Shown here piece after piece: positions 59,811 through 64,000 of a stretch of 64,000 nucleotides of DNA. The stretch is from Saturnia japonica (Eukaryota; Arthropoda; Insecta; Lepidoptera; Saturniidae). Within the stretch, counting starts at the first letter, position 1; the number at the start of each line of letters is the position of its first letter. Both the position numbers and the translations under genes were made by a program. The stretch covers positions 12,586,001 to 12,650,000 of the forward strand of contig CM065304.1 of NCBI GenBank assembly GCA_033032175.1. Reading direction: 5' to 3'. The notes beneath the pieces were generated by a model. That model was given only the letters and a program-made list of their open reading frames with translations. It ran no database searches and was not told the DNA's origin.

Positions 59811-59881
59811 GGCCGCGCGCAAAGATGAGTTGAAGTCTCTGTACCTATTATAGAGACTTCAACTCATCTTTGAGCGTGGCC
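59811..59881. repeat. Near-perfect 30-bp inverted repeat with 11-nt loop
   Basis: Arm 1 is 59811-59840 and arm 2 is 59852-59881. The inner 20 bp (AAAGATGAGTTGAAGTCTCT and its complement) are perfect; the outer 10 bp have two differences, one of which would be a G-U pair in RNA. It lies in the NOS1AP intron about 0.5 kb before the third exon, so it would be transcribed as a hairpin. It could be a collapsed transposon end pair, or a small-RNA precursor; nothing distinguishes these here. Confidence 0.9.
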
Positions 59882-59944
59882 ATATATCTGGTTCTGGTGT
59901 AACATTTATGTAAATGTGACACATATGATGTCTATGACTAAGAT

Positions 59945-60175
59945 CACGTCACCTCCACTCGTAGTCGGGTGAACGTCGCGTGGCCAATTAGTCAAAATCG
60001 TGTGTCAATGAAATCAACGACGCATCGTCCTTGCGTTGACAACTCGCGGCCCACCCGCCGTCCACATTTGAACTGCTTGCGTGCGAGTCGATATGGTGAC
60101 GTTACGGAGTTGACGAGTGAGTGCATTAATATAGAGGCTATGCGGTGCTGGTCGGGTGACGAGTTGATAGTAAAA
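59945..60175. other. Isolated GC-richer block of unknown origin
   Basis: Phrases such as GTCGGGTGAACGTCGCGTGG, CTCGCGGCCCACCCGCCGTC and CTGGTCGGGTGACGAGTTGA set it apart from its flanks. A 75-codon + strand frame (59969-60196) spans it but has no recognised domain or splice evidence. Probably a foreign repeat. Confidence 0.45.
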
Positions 60176-60372
60176 AATATATTATATCTAAAATAAAATC
60201 AAACCTCATTACTCGGCCCCAAGCGGTTCTTTTGCAATGTAATCAATATCTTTTTTATTCTATCTTTATCTTACAAATATAATTTATATCGAGATATCCT
60301 TCAAGTAATATATTATTATTAATTGATGAATATGTCATATTCAGGTGTATTATAACGATGTTATTGTTACAG

Positions 60373-60558
60373 AATCGAGCTGGTTCGATGTTGTTCGGTC
60401 GTAGCAGAAATATCGACAACATTGAGATAATGCACCATCCTATTTATCGTATATTTTACGTATCGCACGACAGTTCAGATCTGAAAATATTCTCCTACAT
60501 TGCAAGAGATGGACCCACCAACGTGTTTAAATGCAATGTATTTAAAAGTAAAAGGAAG
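60373..60558 (+). CDS. NOS1AP: NOS1AP (CAPON) coding exon, second half of the PTB domain
   Basis: The 62 codons end in [40 protein letters not shown] and RK, almost the vertebrate CAPON wording for the last strands of the PTB core. The C-terminal helix of the domain and everything after it, including the nNOS-binding tail, must lie beyond the window; I found no candidate up to 64000. The acceptor is TTATTGTTACAG ending at 60372 and the donor is AAG then GTAAGT at 60559, both phase 0. The first 20 residues ([20 protein letters not shown]) replace the Trp-Thr-Trp-containing loop of vertebrates and look lineage-specific. The in-frame ATG at 60358 is intronic, not a start. Confidence 0.95.
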
Positions 60559-61235
60559 GTAAGTGAAATTTCAGATAAATTTGTTAGACAAAATTTCTAT
60601 ACAATGTTAACTGTAGTTGGGAAGTCTATACATATACATCGTTCTCAAAACTAATCTTCTCTATGTGAACAAATTGAAGCAATAGTGAACAAATTATTTT
60701 AATATTTTGTATCTCTCATACTCCATTCGCTTTACTATTCTTAGTAATGCTAGTCACACAACACTCCGACCACAAAAATTATTCACATAAACGAATCAGA
60801 TGTCGTTCATATGTAAAAGCTGGATATAATTAACTTTTTCGAGATTTTTTGGCGGTGTCTTGGATCTGGCATTTAGTGATTTTATTAATAAATTCATGAA
60901 CTTATGTCAGTCAGTCCCATATTATGTGATTTGTGCGGCATTTTACGTGATGTAGTTTGGATAATATGCACAAGTGAAGTGGATTGTAATTAATAATGCA
61001 CTATATATACATGTAAATGTAAATAAATAATAAACATGCATTTTAAGCTGCCACAAAAACTTCCTGGACAATTTGAATAAGAGAGCTGCAATCTTATTAG
61101 GGATATGTTTGAAGATTACAGGAATAATTATGAAAATAATATTGTATTCACTTGTCGTTAGCGGAATTATGATTGAACACAATTGCCATTTAAAAAGAGA
61201 CTAAGAAGTCTAAATTTTTCTTTCTATTTTGTCCT
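60559..61235. other. Intronic AT-rich stretch, nothing recognised
   Basis: The 79-codon minus-strand frame at 60943-61182 has no domain. No repeat partner. Confidence 0.5.
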
Positions 61236-61283
61236 TAATAATCGACTTCAAAAAAAAAAGTAGGTTCTCAATTCGAATGTATA
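61236..61283 (+). repeat. Dispersed GACTTCAA repeat, left half
   Basis: CGACTTCAAAAAAAAAAGTA, then GGTTCTCAATTCGAATGTAT. It is cut at 61283 by the Helitron-like insertion and resumes at 61922. Confidence 0.7.
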
Positions 61284-61921
61284 TCTATACTTCATATTAT
61301 AAAGCTAAAGAGTTTATTTATTTGTTTGGTTGAACGAGCTAATCTTAGGTAACCAGTAACCAGTAGGGTTCGAATAGTATAGTATAGTAGTTTTGGATAG
61401 CCTATTTATTTAGGAAGACTATGGGATACATAACATCACGACGCTACGACCAACGAGCGGAGAATCAATGAAAAATGTTGCAAAAACGGGGAAAATTTGT
61501 TCCTTTTCAGAGCTTCCATTGCGTGCACTGTTTAAATGATTAAAGTTACGCAACAATTATGTTTAGCAAAATTATTTCTCTTAAAGAGTTATAAAAAAAA
61601 GTTCGCGATAGTATAATGTCTATCTTTGGAGGTTGACTCATTTTAACCTTTTTTCTATACCAATATAATAAAGAGGAAAGACATGATTTTTTGTTTGTAA
61701 TGGATAAACTCAAAAACTAATGGACTAATTAAAAAAAACCTCCAATATAAAGCTACAGTATCAGCAAGTAATATAGGTTATATTATAATTTGAAAAATTT
61801 ATTTATTCCTCATAAAAAGGTCAATAGTTATAACACAAAGTATAAAAAAATGCCTACACGGGTGTGTTGGCGATGTTTGTCGTATAAATCTAACACGGGT
61901 GAAACCGTGGGGCACAGCTAG
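61284..61921 (+). mobile_element. Helitron-like element, best-defined copy
   Basis: 5' end TCTATACTTCATATTATAAA, 3' end AACACGGGTGAAACCGTGGG, then GCACAGCTAG. The base before it is A (61283) and the base after it is T (61922), the exact Helitron AT target, and no target duplication is present. CACGGGTG..CACCGTG-like pairing gives the terminal hairpin. 638 bp, no Rep/helicase coding, so it is non-autonomous. The interior matches 42230-42430 inverted. Confidence 0.8.
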
Positions 61922-62110
61922 TATATATATTAAGGCTGTTCAGCCATTACTTCTTTATTTATGAACAGATTTAGATGATTCTTCTTTCGTTATAAAGGGA
62001 ACACCTCAAGGGTGGGTAGTCGCATTTTAATTTTATTGGCATTGAACCTTCGACTCTGAATATACACCAGGGAACTCTTAAAAGTTATTAAAGTAGATTG
62101 TCTTTTTTGT
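61922..62110 (+). repeat. Dispersed GACTTCAA repeat, right half
   Basis: GCTGTTCAGCCATTACTTCT, CACCTCAAGGGTGGGTAGTC and ATTTTAATTTTATTGG match 58190-58310 in order and orientation. Confidence 0.65.
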
Positions 62111-63895
62111 TAAAAATTGTCTTGTTTTATATAAATCAAAATTATGAAATTTGTTTATATAGATCGAATTCCAATGTTAACATATAATATTATGATCTCT
62201 TTAAATAAAATTAAATGCATAAAGCTTCTTACGTCCATGATAAAAAGGCAATACTTCTAAAATGATTCTTCTTCTCCAGCCAAAGCCTGGACTCTCATTT
62301 CTACATACTCTACTCCACTTCGCTCGCCCTTCGACATCTTCTGAGGTGAATCACGTAGCTCACAAGTAGGAAAGTTTTTAAATTTATTTAAAAAGCTTTT
62401 TATTTATAAATTTTAAATCTGTAAGGTACAAAGTGGGTTATATATTCCTTTTTGCTCAAACCACTGCAAAGTTGTTGTCACCGTCAAGGTTATAGGGAAT
62501 AGTTATTTGGTTTAACCGGTTGGTGATTGAGCTACAAAATGGAAACCATTTCAACCGCTCATAAATTTCCTCGGCAGTAATAACCGTTTAAAACAAAACT
62601 TTTTGAAGTGAAAACTTCTTTAGTATCGTTGTGATTTGAAACGTGATGAAACGAAAAGGTGACACACAAAAGAGACAAACACCCATTGGATTTAGCCTGC
62701 GAGAGATTATAAACGGTTAATGTAAATCCTGATTTTCACGACTATGATCGTCGTCGAATTAGCCTAGCCACATCACAGTCAGACTTGTACAAGCTGTTGT
62801 ATGTAAAGTACAAGTGATTGATATTTCGAATCTCACTGATTTTAAATTATAATAAGAGATTTTAAATAAGATATTTTTATGTATTCACTTCTACCGCGTA
62901 TGAACTGCACGCGCGTTTTTTTTTCTCTGAAATGATCATGCTACTAAAACTTAATAAACAATATATTACCAACATCTTCGCTGGGCGTAATTTTTTTCCA
63001 TAAATATAAAAAAAAAATATCTTATATTTATTTCACCTCTATTCCAATTTTCATTTTAGTCGTTCCAACCGTTTGAAAGGTTTATTTAGCACACATTCTA
63101 ACATTTATATGTAGATTATATAATAATATAGAATTAGACAACAAGAAATAAGGTATAATTAGTTTATTGAACTGAATGTACCCAATAACTGTTGGGTGGG
63201 TAAGACGCACTTTCGGCGAGGTACTTAGGTATTACCGAACTATTCTATGACTCAAATAATGTGTTAGCGTATTTTGTTTGATAATTTATATATCAAGAAG
63301 TAAAGTGTGATAATGGAGTAGTGTTTACTTTATAACTTGTAGGTATGATATAATTTGGTAGCATATTTTGTTATTGTTGGTACTAATCATTTATACCATG
63401 AGGAAAGGTATTATATTAACACTATAATTTACTTTGAAACAAATTAGATACAGTTGAACATTGTTAGGTAAAATATGTAAATTTTTCATTTATTATAAAT
63501 TGTCTGCTAAGGAAACAACTTTGCTGGAATAGCATCGTCGATGAAATTGATCGAGGTATTTGTATATCGACGGCGAGGAGGCTGATTGACTTGATTGACT
63601 TTACACGTTAGTTAATTAGCTTTTAAACTGTCGATATTACTACTGGCTAGTTGTCGACACGACTCAAGAACTAAAGTAATCCAAAGAGATAATACGCAAG
63701 ATACAAAATGTTATTTTTCGTTACTTGTGAGATTAAACTCTATGAAGACTAAACTAATAATATTCATAATTTATAATATACTTTATAAACTGTTTATGTT
63801 ATGGCTAAAAGTGTTATTTACGCAAAATAATAATTATTTTTACATGTTTTCTTATTTTTGTTGCGATAAATAAGAATATGCGTTTAACCAAAATC
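62111..63895. other. Non-coding stretch, presumably intron
   Basis: I looked here for the next NOS1AP exon (the helix with an Ala-Met-Arg-Ile-Val-Arg-like start) and did not find it. No repeats were recognised. Confidence 0.45.
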
Positions 63896-64000
63896 ACAGA
63901 ATCTCTTTGGAAATTTCTCTATTTGGGATAGCCCGACTCGTGAAATACCTTCATTATATAGAAGATCGCAACCAATAATCCTGTTTTGTGATCCTGCGGT
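63896..64000 (+). repeat. Partial repeat at the right edge, related to 5474-5516 plus 8019-8100
   Basis: TCTCTTTGGAAATTTCTC, GGGATAGCCCGACTCGTGAA and CGCAACCAATAATCCTG follow the order of the split repeat on the left. It runs off the window end. Confidence 0.65.

Noticed and set aside
60358..60372. ATG opening a 98-codon frame (MLLLQ then the NOS1AP exon), recalling the optional Leu-rich insert of vertebrate CAPON
   Set aside because: The bases TTATTGTTACAG are the acceptor tract. No in-frame upstream acceptor exists: the AG at 60343-60344 would shift the frame by one. The resemblance comes from a pyrimidine-rich splice site.
60559..60654. C-terminal part of the same frame after FKSKRK
   Set aside because: It lies beyond a perfect GTAAGT donor and departs from CAPON at once, so it is intron.
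1..64000. CRISPR array, LTR retroelement, rRNA or microbial operon
   Set aside because: No regularly spaced identical repeats, no paired long terminal repeats with gag-pol coding, no rRNA wording and no closely packed same-strand genes.

Overview
The window reads as nuclear DNA of an insect, most likely a butterfly or moth. It is AT-rich by eye. It is dense in transposon types typical of lepidopteran genomes: Helitron-like elements ending in a hairpin plus CTAG, tRNA-derived SINEs, mariner relatives, an R1-clade ORF1 and RTE-type LINE tails. There are no bacterial or organellar features. Almost all sequence is intronic or intergenic.

The only host gene I can support is on the + strand. Three phase-0 coding exons (40168-40239, 54413-54514, 60373-60558) encode 120 residues of the phosphotyrosine-binding (PTB) domain of NOS1AP/CAPON, the adaptor that binds neuronal nitric oxide synthase through its C-terminal tail. 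The exons are separated by introns of about 14.2 kb and 5.9 kb. The N-terminal exon, the last helix of the PTB domain and the PDZ-binding tail were not found. The 5' part either lies left of the window or was missed; the 3' part lies to the right. A possible non-coding first exon sits at 39780-39930.

Layout. 1-8 kb: an RTE-like LINE tail (1684-2030) and a 2.5-kb R1-clade element carrying only ORF1 (5517-8018), flanked by a 12-bp target duplication and inserted into an older repeat whose relative lies at the right edge of the window. 8-24 kb: SINEs, a 1.65-kb PIF/Harbinger-like element with a TAA duplication (12319-13966), a 0.5-kb repeat whose second copy is at 43.7-44.4 kb, and several Helitron-like elements. 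25-40 kb: two inverted copies of a DD41D mariner-like transposon (25001-26268 and 38458-39760), a hAT-like end, a second LINE tail and more SINEs. 40-60 kb, the NOS1AP introns: Helitron-like elements, SINEs, a nearly intact cecropia-type DD34D mariner (50527-51805), diverged tandem repeats and a 30-bp-arm hairpin (59811-59881). 60-64 kb: the third PTB exon and a textbook Helitron-like insertion (61284-61921).

I found no CRISPR array, rRNA, confident tRNA gene, operon or defence system, and no clearly new biological system. The points most worth follow-up are the ORF1-only R1 element, the Harbinger remnant, the nearly intact mariner, the intronic hairpin and the possible alternative NOS1AP start.
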